Positions 39,074 to 47,435 of a stretch of 64,000 nucleotides of DNA are shown in pieces. This DNA comes from Brevibacillus centrosporus (lineage in GTDB: Bacteria > Bacillota > Bacilli > Brevibacillales > Brevibacillaceae), in NCBI RefSeq assembly GCF_003710815.1, contig NZ_RHHP01000008.1, positions 62,001 to 126,000 on the forward strand. Reading direction: 5' to 3'. The position numbers and the translations under genes are program-made. Numbering within the stretch: position 1 is the stretch's first letter; every line of letters begins with the position of its first letter. A model generated the notes under the pieces. The model was not told where the DNA came from and did not search any database. It worked only from the letters and a program-made list of their open reading frames with translations.

Positions 39074-40678
39074 CTACTCCTCTTTGCCGCTGCTGTTGCG
39101 ATATTCTTTGGCGGACAAGCCCACGTGCTTGCGGAAGCAAAAGCTGAAGTAGTTCGCGTCGCTGTAGCCGACCTGCTCCGCGATCTCAAACGTTTTCAAA
39201 TCGGTTGTTCGCAGCAGCTCCTTTGCTCTTTCCATGCGCAGCTGCAACAGATAGGTCACAAACGTCGTTTTGGTTTCCCGCTTGAAAATACTGCTGAAGT
39301 AGCCCGGACTGATATGCAGATCCGCACACACCTTGTGGATGGAGATGTCTGGGGATTGGAAATTTCGATGGGTATAGGCAATCGCCTGATCGACGAGCCG
39401 CTTATAAGTATAATGCCGTCCGCTCGCGATGCTGCTCATGATTTTCTCACAAATGTCGATGACCCGATTTTTGGCTTCCTGCACATTGTTAAAGGTGGCG
39501 ATCTCTGCAAGCAGATGCGAATGACCACCGAAAAGCTGATCCATATCCAGCTCCGCTCTCTGGGCTGTTTTCAAAATCGTGGTGATCATTTCCAGTAAAT
39601 AGATGCGGTAGTCCTGAATAGAGATGTTGCCTTCCTCGACCTCGAAAAACAGCTCGTTTACGACGATATGCAGCTCTGGCAGCGTTCCCATTTTAATACA
39701 GCGGACCAGCTCGTGCTCTTTGCGCTCATCAAAACGCACGCTTTCTCTCGGCTGCTTTTCCACGTCATCGATAAAAATGAGGCGGTTGTTTCCGAGGATG
39801 CCTTTGTAGTCAAGGGCCACTGCGGCGTCTTGATAGGAATAGGAGAGCTGCGTCACATCGCGGATCACCGTTCCGATCCCAACCGTTACAGTCACGCTCA
39901 AATACTTCTCGACTGTTCGCCGGATTTCTTCGGCCAGCATCTGCATCTGATGCTCCAGTTGGTCCTCCGTTTCCGTTTCCTTGCGCAGCAGGAGCACGAC
40001 CAGATCGTTGTGCAAAAAAACGAGGCATGCATAAGCTCCCAGCTTCACCTGCTCCTGGGCAATATTTTTCACGGCAAACAAAAGAATCTGCTGCTCGTCC
40101 TTTTTCTTCCGATCGAGGCAAAGGACCGACACGAGAAACTCACTTCCTTGCAGCTGAACACTGTACTCACTGGCTTTGGCGAAAATGTCTGCCCTCGTCA
40201 GCTGGCGGGTCAAAAGAGAGGACAAAAAAACTTCCCGCAATACCGGCAAGCTTTTTCGATAGCTCTCACGCAGCAATTGATTGTTTTCCCGGTGGGCAGC
40301 TTCCTCATCCATCCGGTTTTTCACCTTCAGCAGTGCATCGATCAGCTCGATCGCAGAAAAGGGTTTAAGCACGTATTCGTCAATGTGGAGCTTGACTGCC
40401 TTTTGGGCATATTCAAACTCGTCAAAGCCTGTGAGAATGATAATACGGGTCGCGGGAAACTGTCGACGTACGGCCTCTGCGAGCTGCAAACCGTCCATGA
40501 ACGGCATCTTGATATCGGTCACGACTACATCCGGTCGCAGACGCTCCACCAAATCCAGCGCTTCTTTGCCATTCTCCGCTTTTGCCAGCACCTCGAAACC
40601 ATGCTCGTGCCAATCAATTTCCTGACTGACCCCTTCTCTCACGTCTTCTTCGTCATCTACCAAGATTAATTTGTACAT
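39074..40678 (-). CDS. YesN-type AraC-family response regulator
   Basis: The 534-residue cytosolic regulator has a receiver domain with phosphoacceptor D55 (VVVTDIKMPFMDG), a long middle region and a C-terminal AraC double helix-turn-helix (about 430-530; FSSIFKRETKTTFVTYLLQL, VGYSDANYFSFCFRKHVG). The ATG at 40678 is chosen because GGGGGG then sits at proper distance; the GTG at 40684 lies inside that site. It is the first gene of the regulator-kinase-binding protein unit and the likely activator of mglBAC. Confidence 0.92.
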   Translation of the reverse strand: MYKLILVDDEEDVREGVSQEIDWHEHGFEVLAKAENGKEALDLVERLRPDVVVTDIKMPFMDGLQLAEAVRRQFPATRIIILTGFDEFEYAQKAVKLHIDEYVLKPFSAIELIDALLKVKNRMDEEAAHRENNQLLRESYRKSLPVLREVFLSSLLTRQLTRADIFAKASEYSVQLQGSEFLVSVLCLDRKKKDEQQILLFAVKNIAQEQVKLGAYACLVFLHNDLVVLLLRKETETEDQLEHQMQMLAEEIRRTVEKYLSVTVTVGIGTVIRDVTQLSYSYQDAAVALDYKGILGNNRLIFIDDVEKQPRESVRFDERKEHELVRCIKMGTLPELHIVVNELFFEVEEGNISIQDYRIYLLEMITTILKTAQRAELDMDQLFGGHSHLLAEIATFNNVQEAKNRVIDICEKIMSSIASGRHYTYKRLVDQAIAYTHRNFQSPDISIHKVCADLHISPGYFSSIFKRETKTTFVTYLLQLRMERAKELLRTTDLKTFEIAEQVGYSDANYFSFCFRKHVGLSAKEYRNSSGKEE

Positions 40679-40729
40679 AGGCACCCCCCGCTGATTTACA
40701 TGTACAACGGGGGGCGTGCGAACTCCTGC

Positions 40730-41215
40730 CTACCAGGTTTTATCGAGATCGTTTGCGTAGAACAGCAGCGCTTTTTTGTAGGCGAAAATGGTCGGATCAC
40801 TCGTCGTCTCCGCAAGGTTTTGCAAAAGCAGTGTCATCGCCTCGTGATGCCTGCCGAGGTTGTAGTACGCCATAGACAGAAATACGGGAAAGGAACGATC
40901 GTCCGGGAACTGCTGCATGCCTTTGGCTAGCGTCTCTGCTGCCTCTTCATAGCGCCCCAGTGTGCGGTAGGTGCTGCCCAGCCCAAGCAGGGCACCTGCC
41001 AGATCGTCCTCGGGGGAAAGTCCCCGCTCAATCGCCTTTTTGTAGTACGGGACGGCTTCTTTCTCCAGCCCAGCGGAATCGTGGCACCAAGCGCATTGAT
41101 ACTGGGCGACCGGGTTTTCCGACTCTGTTTGAACCAGCTCTTTGGCAAGCGCAAGCGCTTCGTCCAGCTTGCCTTCTTTTCGCAGCGTCGTAATTTGCTC
41201 GATGGCAAGGTTCAT
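40730..41215 (-). CDS. Tetratricopeptide repeat protein
   Basis: The 161-residue soluble protein has about three TPR-like helix pairs (EGKLDEALALAKELVQ, AVPYYKKAIERGLSPEDD, GRYEEAAETLAKGMQQFPDD). AAAGGAGG precedes the ATG. TPR proteins mediate protein contacts and no specific partner is indicated. It lies between the sensor operon and repeat copy B, all transcribed leftward. Confidence 0.85.
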   Translation of the reverse strand: MNLAIEQITTLRKEGKLDEALALAKELVQTESENPVAQYQCAWCHDSAGLEKEAVPYYKKAIERGLSPEDDLAGALLGLGSTYRTLGRYEEAAETLAKGMQQFPDDRSFPVFLSMAYYNLGRHHEAMTLLLQNLAETTSDPTIFAYKKALLFYANDLDKTW

Positions 41216-41311
41216 CCGTGACCTCCTTTGCTAAGTAAAAAGTCAGTCGTGTCTCTTTCCCCAATCATATCAGCACGAACCGCCTTTTTCGCCCCGCAAA
41301 TTAGAAAACTT

Positions 41312-41384
41312 GGCTCCGCCAAGCTTTGCGGTGGAGCCTTAGCTGCACTTATACTGGCTAAGAATCTTATAAATCTTACTGTAC
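41312..41384. repeat. Dispersed hairpin repeat, copy B
   Basis: The 73-bp element has a head hairpin GGCTCCGCC / GGTGGAGCC and the body TGCACTTATACTGGCTAAG. A small hairpin, TAAGA...TCTTA, and a GTAC end follow. It lies between the pcrB terminator and the TPR gene. It shares long identical blocks with copy C at 45886. Confidence 0.85.
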
Positions 41385-41412
41385 AAAAAAAGAGACCCTG
41401 GAAAAGGTCTCT
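41385..41412 (-). terminator. Terminator of pcrB
   Basis: Read leftward, AGAGACC pairs with GGTCTCT and is followed by TTTTTTT, which runs straight into repeat copy B. Confidence 0.8.
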
Positions 41413-41422
41413 ACTCACGGCT

Positions 41423-42109
41423 CTACCCTTTTACCGCCGCGACGGTGCTTAAGGCTGCCTGCAAATCCTCATAAATCACATTTCCGACAACGATCGTATC
41501 CGCAATCGCAGCCATTTCAGCCGCTTGCTCCGGTGTACGAATTCCTCCGCCATAGAAGAGATGCGCTTCATCGGCACCTGCACGGCAAGCTCGAACAATC
41601 GACGTATCTCCATAGGCACCGCTATACTCGACGTACACGATGGGAAGCCTGCAGATCTTCGTCGCTACCTGCGCATAAGCTTTGGCCTCTGCGGTACTCT
41701 CGATGGAGCGAGCTTTCGTCAGGTGGGCTACACCCGCATCCGGGTTGGCGATCAGATAGCCCTCCGTAATGATGTCATCCCAATGAATGTAGGAGCCGTA
41801 CGTTTTTAGACCAGACACATGAGGCGTAAAGATCCACTCCGGGTCACCCGCATTGATGACAAGCGGAATCAAATACGAATCAAAGCCCGGTACAACGGCA
41901 TCGAGGGAAGAAATCTCCAGAACAGCTGGAACTGCATAGCGGCGAATGCGGGACATGAGCTCGAGCGTATTGTCAAAGGTGACACCGTACGTGCCGCCGA
42001 CGATAATCCCATCTGTGCCCGACTCGCAGATCGCCTCCAAAGCTTCCTCGTCGATGGATTTGTCCGGGTCTAATTTAAACGTATGGCGCCAGCCACGATA
42101 GTCAATCAA
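41423..42109 (-). CDS. pcrB: Heptaprenylglyceryl phosphate synthase
   Basis: The 228-residue TIM-barrel enzyme joins heptaprenyl diphosphate to glycerol-1-phosphate, giving an archaeal-type ether lipid precursor in Bacilli. Motifs include FKLDPDKSI, YVEYSGAYGD (binding the glycerol phosphate) and LFYGGGIRTPEQA. The TTG start has GGAGG upstream. In B. subtilis pcrB is directly upstream of pcrA; here about 13 kb intervene. Confidence 0.93.
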   Translation of the reverse strand: MIDYRGWRHTFKLDPDKSIDEEALEAICESGTDGIIVGGTYGVTFDNTLELMSRIRRYAVPAVLEISSLDAVVPGFDSYLIPLVINAGDPEWIFTPHVSGLKTYGSYIHWDDIITEGYLIANPDAGVAHLTKARSIESTAEAKAYAQVATKICRLPIVYVEYSGAYGDTSIVRACRAGADEAHLFYGGGIRTPEQAAEMAAIADTIVVGNVIYEDLQAALSTVAAVKG

Positions 42110-42127
42110 CGATGCCTGCCTCCTACT

Positions 42128-42418
42128 CTATTTGCCGATCCGCTCCAGCGCCATCTGATACCCGTCATTGCCGTAGTTCAAGCAGCGCTTCACACGGGAA
42201 ATGGTAGCAGTGCTGGCACCCGTCTCTCCCTCGATCTGGTTGTAGGTAAATCCTTTACGCAGCATGCGAGCTACTTCCAGACGCTGAGCGAGTGACTGCA
42301 TTTCGTTTACCGTGCAAAGGTCGTCAAAAAATTGATAGCATTCTTCGATCGTTTCCAAGGACAAAACCGCTTCAAACAGCTGCTCAATACCCTTGCCCTT
42401 CAGTTTTTCCAATTGCAT
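42128..42418 (-). CDS. yerC: TrpR-like regulator, YerC family
   Basis: The 96-residue protein has a Trp-repressor-type helix-turn-helix (EMQSLAQRLEVARMLRKGFT and GASTATISRVKRCLNYG). The family is annotated as YerC/YecD, and its effector and targets are not established. The ATG at 42418 has GGGG eight bases upstream; a GTG three codons earlier lies in that site. It precedes pcrB by 18 bases, a probable operon. Confidence 0.88.
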   Translation of the reverse strand: MQLEKLKGKGIEQLFEAVLSLETIEECYQFFDDLCTVNEMQSLAQRLEVARMLRKGFTYNQIEGETGASTATISRVKRCLNYGNDGYQMALERIGK

Positions 42419-42534
42419 ATTATTCACCCCGTTATCTGATCCGTTTCCGGTTTCCCACTTTACAATTTTTAAGCACTAAAGCCTTTTTATCATTATCTTA
42501 GAAGAAACCGGCGTGGTCTGCAACCCTTATCTTC

Positions 42535-43593
42535 CTACTGGAACTTCAAGGATTGCGCCAGCCCGGGGGATGTAGGCAAAATTTCTACCCAGGTATTCCC
42601 TGGCAAAAGAGGAAGCTCCTCGGTGAGAGCCGCATCTGCATAAGCGCGAATTACGCCGCCCGAGCGTTTCCATTTGATCTTTTTCGCCCTACCTTGCTGG
42701 AGCAGATAACCGTCTCCTGGTCCTACGACATCGACTTGACGTCTGCCTTCGCTGTCCAGCACACGGTGCTTGGTGGAAATCACCAGCAGGTTGGTCACCG
42801 CGATCTGTTTGTTGTCCGTAAGATCTACATGCGGTTTGCCCGCTGTGAATCGCATATATTTCTTTTCCTTTTCGTCATAGACAAAGCCCGCTTTGTTCAG
42901 GGAGTGAAAGGTCAGATCCACCTTAGTCGCAGGTTCGCCCTCTGTAATAACGGCATCCTGCGGCAGAAACGTAAAATGGGGAAGCTCTGCTGTCGCCCTC
43001 ATATTTTTATCCTGCATGGCCTGCTCTAGCAGCTCCGGCTTGGTGTACAGATTGTGCGGAGCTTTACGGAAGCTCTCTCTCCAGAAATAGCGGCTGTTTT
43101 GAATCTCGTCGAGGTGGCTGTAATCAGAGCGTGCGAGCGCAGTCAGCGCCTCCTGACTTCCTCCGGCGTGGACGAGCATCGCGTCGAAACCGATTCCGAT
43201 TTGGATAAAATAGGGACGTATACTTCTGACGGGACCGATCACCTCGGGCTTCTGGCTTTGGAAAATGGAAAGAAAACGAGTCATTTCACCTTCCGCCAGC
43301 ACTTCGTAAACGATGTCTGCCTTGCTGATACCGCTTTGCGGACGGGCAGGAGGAGCGTTGTTGATCATCACCATGAGCGGCCTTTTGTTGTTTAAGTCCT
43401 CCTGGCTCCCAAGACCTGTGAGAGGTGCCGTATATGGGTATTGCGGCGGCTGTTCGACTGGCGGAGGGGTTTGGACGGTCGGAGCGGGTGGCTCTGGAGC
43501 CGGTTTGGGCTGTGTTTCAACGGGTTGACCGGTACAAGCCGTGAGCAGGAGTAGGGATAGCAGCACGAGAGACGTTTGCATGCGCTGTTTCAT
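42535..43593 (-). CDS. yerB: DUF3048 lipoprotein, YerB family
   Basis: The 352-residue lipoprotein (lipobox LLTACTG) has a long proline/glutamine-rich linker (about 24-55). The DUF3048 domain (PLTGLGSQEDLNNKRPLMVM to the end) follows, with a conserved ARPQSGISKADIVYEVLAEG segment. Its role is unknown. AAAGGAGCG precedes the ATG. It is the homologue of B. subtilis yerB and keeps its place beside yerC. Confidence 0.88.
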   Translation of the reverse strand: MKQRMQTSLVLLSLLLLTACTGQPVETQPKPAPEPPAPTVQTPPPVEQPPQYPYTAPLTGLGSQEDLNNKRPLMVMINNAPPARPQSGISKADIVYEVLAEGEMTRFLSIFQSQKPEVIGPVRSIRPYFIQIGIGFDAMLVHAGGSQEALTALARSDYSHLDEIQNSRYFWRESFRKAPHNLYTKPELLEQAMQDKNMRATAELPHFTFLPQDAVITEGEPATKVDLTFHSLNKAGFVYDEKEKKYMRFTAGKPHVDLTDNKQIAVTNLLVISTKHRVLDSEGRRQVDVVGPGDGYLLQQGRAKKIKWKRSGGVIRAYADAALTEELPLLPGNTWVEILPTSPGLAQSLKFQ

Positions 43594-43772
43594 GTGGTCG
43601 CTCCTTTCCAGATGTCTGGGATAGCTTTCCTAAATGCTTTCGCGAGGGCGACAGGGAATCCTGCTTCCACACGTTTTCCACGATTCTCTTACGGGACTGC
43701 CACACAACCCCATTTTTCCTATGCTACAATACACTTAAAGTTATCAATAACAGATGCAAAGCGAGGGCGAAC

Positions 43773-44480
43773 ATGATGAATACCCCTTACCTCGTCTATC
43801 TGGTGGACGATGAAACCAATCTCTTAGAATTGCTGCAATCCTATTTAGCCAGCGCGGGCTTCCAAGTCAAAGCGTTTTCCAGCGGGAATGATGTACTCCC
43901 ATATCTCGACGAGTCACAGCAGCAGCCCCACCTCTGGATTTTGGATATTATGATGCCGGACATCGATGGCTACGAGCTGCTCAGACTGATCCGCGAGAAG
44001 TCAAATGTTCCGATCATCTTCATCTCAGCACGTGATCAGGACGTCGATAAAATCATCGGGCTCGAGCTGGGCAGCGACGATTATTTAGCCAAGCCGTTTC
44101 TCCCGCGAGAGCTGGTAATCCGTGCGAAAAAGCTGCTGCAGCGGACCTACGAAAAGCCAGGCAGTGCAGCTGCACAGCCCCAGACCTTTCAGGATTGGGT
44201 AAATGTGGGTCCTTATATGATCTCAGAAAAAGGACGCCAAGTAAAAGAGAACGACGAACTGATCGATCTGACGACCAAGGAATTCGAGCTGATCGTCTAC
44301 CTGCTCCACAACCAGGGGCTTGCTTTGAACCGCGAGCAGATCCTCACCTCGATCTGGGGGGAGGACTATATCGGCTCCGACCGTGCCGTAGACGATCTGG
44401 TGAAACGCATCCGTAAAAAAATGCCGAAGTTCCCCTTGGAGACGGTCTATGGATTCGGCTATCGGATGACGCGTATATGA
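43773..44480 (+). CDS. OmpR/PhoB-family response regulator
   Basis: The 235-residue regulator has a receiver domain (VDDE at 11-14, phosphoacceptor D58 in LDIMMPD, lysine in LAKPF) and a winged-helix output domain ending VKRIRKKMP...VYGFGYRM. GCGAGGG precedes the first of two ATG codons. Its stop overlaps the kinase start by four bases (ATGA). The regulated genes are not evident, as the downstream neighbours are unrelated. Confidence 0.92.
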   Translation: MMNTPYLVYLVDDETNLLELLQSYLASAGFQVKAFSSGNDVLPYLDESQQQPHLWILDIMMPDIDGYELLRLIREKSNVPIIFISARDQDVDKIIGLELGSDDYLAKPFLPRELVIRAKKLLQRTYEKPGSAAAQPQTFQDWVNVGPYMISEKGRQVKENDELIDLTTKEFELIVYLLHNQGLALNREQILTSIWGEDYIGSDRAVDDLVKRIRKKMPKFPLETVYGFGYRMTRI

Positions 44481-45877
44481 GGAAATTCCGTCTGAAAGAC
44501 CTGCCGCTCTCCCGGCAGATTCTCATTTTGTTCATGATCCTGACCAGCGTGCTGGGCATTGGACTTGGGGTAGGCTATCCGCTCGCGGTGAAGCAATACC
44601 TGGTTTCCAATACCTACGCGCTGCTTGAGGACGAGTTTTACACGCTGTCTGAGCATATTACCTTCAATGAAAACAACGAGCTGCTTCCCGTTCCCGCGGC
44701 AGCCCCCTACTTTTTGCAGCTGCTTTTGTCTCGCTACGAGTACTCGTTTGACATGATCGTGTACGCCGAAAACGGGAAAGAGCTGGGCAGCCGCAGTACG
44801 GAGCGGATTCCTTTCAGCGACAGCCGGGAGCTGTTCGCCCGGGCTGCTGCTCATCCGAACAGCCAGCTACAGCACGGAACGTTGGAGCGTGGCGATGAAA
44901 ACTATTTGTTCGTCAGCAAACGGATGGACTATCACGGCTTCCCGTACTACATGGTGCTGTTTTCCAAGGAACAGGAGCTCAACCAGATCAACTCGATCCT
45001 GACCCGCCAGTTTTTGCTGGTTTTTAGCCTGCTGCTGTTGGTCAGCTGGCTGTTGGCGATTTGGTTCAGCGGCTATTTGAGCAAACCGCTGCGAAGTCTG
45101 GAAGAGCTGTGCAAAAAAATCGCACGCCGCCAGTTTGATATCTCCCTCACGATGGACCGTGGCGATGAGATCGGACAGCTGGCTCGTTCATTCGATTCGA
45201 TGAAAAATCAATTGAAGGAGTACGACGAGTCCCAAGGCTATTTCATCCAAAACATTTCCCATGAGCTGAAAACCCCGATCATGGCGATCCAAGGCTACAC
45301 CCAAGGCCTCTTGGAAGGCGTGTTCACAGGCCCTCAAGCTGAGAAGGGGCTTGCGATCATCATGGAAGAGAGCAAGCGTCTGGAAAAGGTCGTGGGGCAA
45401 CTCTTGTACTTAACGAAGATCGAGTCTTTCTCGCAGATGGTACAGATCGATAAGGTCGATCTGGCAGAAATGATGCACCTCTTGAAGCAAAGACTCTCTG
45501 TCCTCAATCAAAATGTCGAGTGGGAGCTGAACCTGCCCTCGGAGCTGATAGTCGAGGCTGATGGAGAACAGCTGAGCACAGCCTTTGTGAACATCATGGA
45601 AAATCAGTTGCGATATGCGAAAAGCCGCCTGATGATCACCGGCAGAATGATTGGTCAAAATGCCGTCATCAGTATCGCCAACGACGGCCCACCCATCGAG
45701 GAGGCGTTGCTTCCCAACCTGTTCCAGCGTTTCCGAAAAGGAAAATCTGGCAAGCACGGTCTGGGTCTGGCAATCGCCCGCGCTGTGTTCGAAGCGCATA
45801 AAGGAACGATCGTCGCACGCAACGATCCGGATGGTCCTTGCTTCTCCATGACGATCCCCATTGATTTCAAAGGGTAG
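44477..45877 (+). CDS. Sensor histidine kinase
   Basis: The 466-residue kinase has two transmembrane helices (about 14-36 and 178-200) enclosing an external sensor. A HAMP domain, the H-box SHELKTPIMAIQGYT, an N-box (NIMENQLRYA), and G-boxes (IANDGPP, GKHGLGLAIARAVFEAH) follow. It is translationally coupled to the upstream regulator. The external domain (about 140 residues) has no motif that reveals the signal. Confidence 0.92.
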   Translation: MRKFRLKDLPLSRQILILFMILTSVLGIGLGVGYPLAVKQYLVSNTYALLEDEFYTLSEHITFNENNELLPVPAAAPYFLQLLLSRYEYSFDMIVYAENGKELGSRSTERIPFSDSRELFARAAAHPNSQLQHGTLERGDENYLFVSKRMDYHGFPYYMVLFSKEQELNQINSILTRQFLLVFSLLLLVSWLLAIWFSGYLSKPLRSLEELCKKIARRQFDISLTMDRGDEIGQLARSFDSMKNQLKEYDESQGYFIQNISHELKTPIMAIQGYTQGLLEGVFTGPQAEKGLAIIMEESKRLEKVVGQLLYLTKIESFSQMVQIDKVDLAEMMHLLKQRLSVLNQNVEWELNLPSELIVEADGEQLSTAFVNIMENQLRYAKSRLMITGRMIGQNAVISIANDGPPIEEALLPNLFQRFRKGKSGKHGLGLAIARAVFEAHKGTIVARNDPDGPCFSMTIPIDFKG

Positions 45878-45885
45878 CAAAATTA

Positions 45886-46012
45886 GGCTCCGCCAAGCTT
45901 TGCGGTGGAGCCTTAGTACCCAAAGGGCACAAATCTTGCTATCTCACTTCGTTCGAAGTCTCGCTATGTTGCACTTATACTGGCTAAGAATCTTATAAAT
46001 TCTTACTGTACG
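45886..46012. repeat. Dispersed hairpin repeat, copy C with insertion
   Basis: Head and body match copy B nearly base for base, but about 52 extra bases (45917-45968) are inserted after the TTAG that follows the head hairpin. The insert contains its own short hairpin ACTTCGTTCGAAGT. The element fills the space between the convergent kinase and DinB genes. Confidence 0.85.
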
Positions 46013-46013
46013 A

Positions 46014-46045
46014 GAAATCCCCTTCCCATTCGGTAGGGGATTTTC
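46014..46045. terminator. Terminator between the kinase and DinB genes
   Basis: GAAATCCCCT pairs with AGGGGATTTC and has T-runs on both strands. Its left edge abuts repeat copy C. Confidence 0.75.
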
Positions 46046-46047
46046 AT

Positions 46048-46530
46048 TTAGTCTTTTGGAGAAATCAGCTGCTTGCCGATCACATTTGCTGACACCGGCT
46101 TTTTGCCCACCTCACGTGCCCAGATGGACAACTGCCCCAGATGATGAATTTGATGAGCAATCACGTGGCGAACGACTTCTCCCCAAGCGTCTGTGACCAT
46201 GCTTCCACCAGCTCTTGGATCGCAAAAGGGCCTGCTTTCCATGCTGTCCTCCCACGCCATAACAAACTCCTCTACTTCTGGACGGTAATTTGCATCCAGC
46301 ATGCGAACTTTTGCCAAGCTTCGGAACTGCATAAAGTCGTCCTGGATATCGGGCTTTCCCTGCAAGACACGAATCCAGCTACACTCGACGTCGATGATAT
46401 GATACAGCGTATAGAGAATAGATCCCGCTCCCCCGATCCTCTCTCGAAGTAGCTCTTCCTCCGGCACGTCCTCGCACCATTGATACCATTGTTCCCGTAC
46501 CATCCAGTTGTATTGAAAAAAGGTTTTCAT
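46048..46530 (-). CDS. DinB-like protein
   Basis: The 160-residue four-helix-bundle protein of the DinB/YfiT-like group has metal-ligand-type histidines in LYHIIDVE and in RHVIAHQIHHLGQL. Members are often damage-inducible or thiol-dependent transferases; the specific reaction is unknown. The ATG at 46530 follows AAAGGAGG, inside the 3' end of the acetyltransferase gene, so the two are coupled. Confidence 0.87.
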   Translation of the reverse strand: MKTFFQYNWMVREQWYQWCEDVPEEELLRERIGGAGSILYTLYHIIDVECSWIRVLQGKPDIQDDFMQFRSLAKVRMLDANYRPEVEEFVMAWEDSMESRPFCDPRAGGSMVTDAWGEVVRHVIAHQIHHLGQLSIWAREVGKKPVSANVIGKQLISPKD

Positions 46531-46549
46531 CGGTTTTTCCTCCTTTTTA

Positions 46550-47335
46550 CTACCACAGAAATGTGACGAATGCATACCGTTCTACAGTCGTAAACCCGAG
46601 CCGCTCATAGACGCGAATCGCCGCTTCATTATCGGCAAAGACAAACAGATACACATTCGGTGATTTTTGCAGGCCGATCCGACAAATGTCCGAAGTGATT
46701 TGCATGCCTAGCCCTCTTTTGCGATACTCCGCTGACGTTCCGATATTGCCGATTTCGACGAAGTCATCCTCATAGACATGGAAGCCGGCCATGGCGGTCA
46801 GTTCACCCGATTGGGAGGATAGCGCGATGTGCGGCATTTCCCTCACTTCCTCGGCTCGAAAGCTCAGCATGCCCACCTTATTCGCCAGCTGTTCCACTGC
46901 TCCTCCTCTATCCTCCTCCACCAGGAAAGACTCACCTCGGGGCAAAAGCCTGTCGGCAGAGGTCAGCTTCATCAGCAGCATGGTTTTACACTCAAGTGCA
47001 TGTGGGATCTCCAAACGAGCAACGCACGATTCCACAGCCGTGAGAACCCCTTCCCGCTGCTCGCCTTCTCCCACTTTGAGCCTTTTGCGAAATTGTTCCA
47101 GCATTCCTTTCACCGAATACGAGCCTGTTTCTTCTATTAGACAAAACGTGAAAGCGTGAAAGGGCATCCCCTGCAAGTACGCGCCTGCCGCCCTCCACCC
47201 CTTTTCATTTGCTTCTGCCAGACAAAGAGTCCGGTTCGCTCTCAGCCGTAAGTTGCCATAGAATATGTATGATTTTTCCAGATCTAATCGTTGCAATAAT
47301 TCGATTTCTTCCGTAAGATTGAGAGATTTAAACAA
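46550..47335 (-). CDS. GNAT-family N-acetyltransferase
   Basis: The protein has about 261 residues with a GNAT fold in the C-terminal half: an acetyl-CoA binding loop EYRKRGLGMQITSDICRIGL, then AAIRVYERLGFTTVERYAF. The N-terminal half is a divergent second GNAT-like domain. The TTG at 47335 has GGAG six bases upstream and is preferred to the GTG at 47347. The substrate is unknown. It is co-transcribed with the DinB gene. Confidence 0.83.
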   Translation of the reverse strand: MFKSLNLTEEIELLQRLDLEKSYIFYGNLRLRANRTLCLAEANEKGWRAAGAYLQGMPFHAFTFCLIEETGSYSVKGMLEQFRKRLKVGEGEQREGVLTAVESCVARLEIPHALECKTMLLMKLTSADRLLPRGESFLVEEDRGGAVEQLANKVGMLSFRAEEVREMPHIALSSQSGELTAMAGFHVYEDDFVEIGNIGTSAEYRKRGLGMQITSDICRIGLQKSPNVYLFVFADNEAAIRVYERLGFTTVERYAFVTFLW

Positions 47336-47361
47336 AAAACACTCCACCTTTCGATTCCCTA

Positions 47362-47391
47362 TTGACGTTATTACGTTTTCACGGTTAACAT
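47362..47391 (+). promoter_or_regulatory. Probable sigma-A promoter of guaB
   Basis: TTGACG (47362-47367) and TAACAT (47386-47391) are 18 bases apart. A small hairpin (AATTCTC...GAATT) lies between the -10 element and the ribosome site. Confidence 0.5.
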
Positions 47392-47435
47392 GATAAAAAT
47401 TCTCTAATAAAAAGAATTCATAGGAGGAGAGAGTA

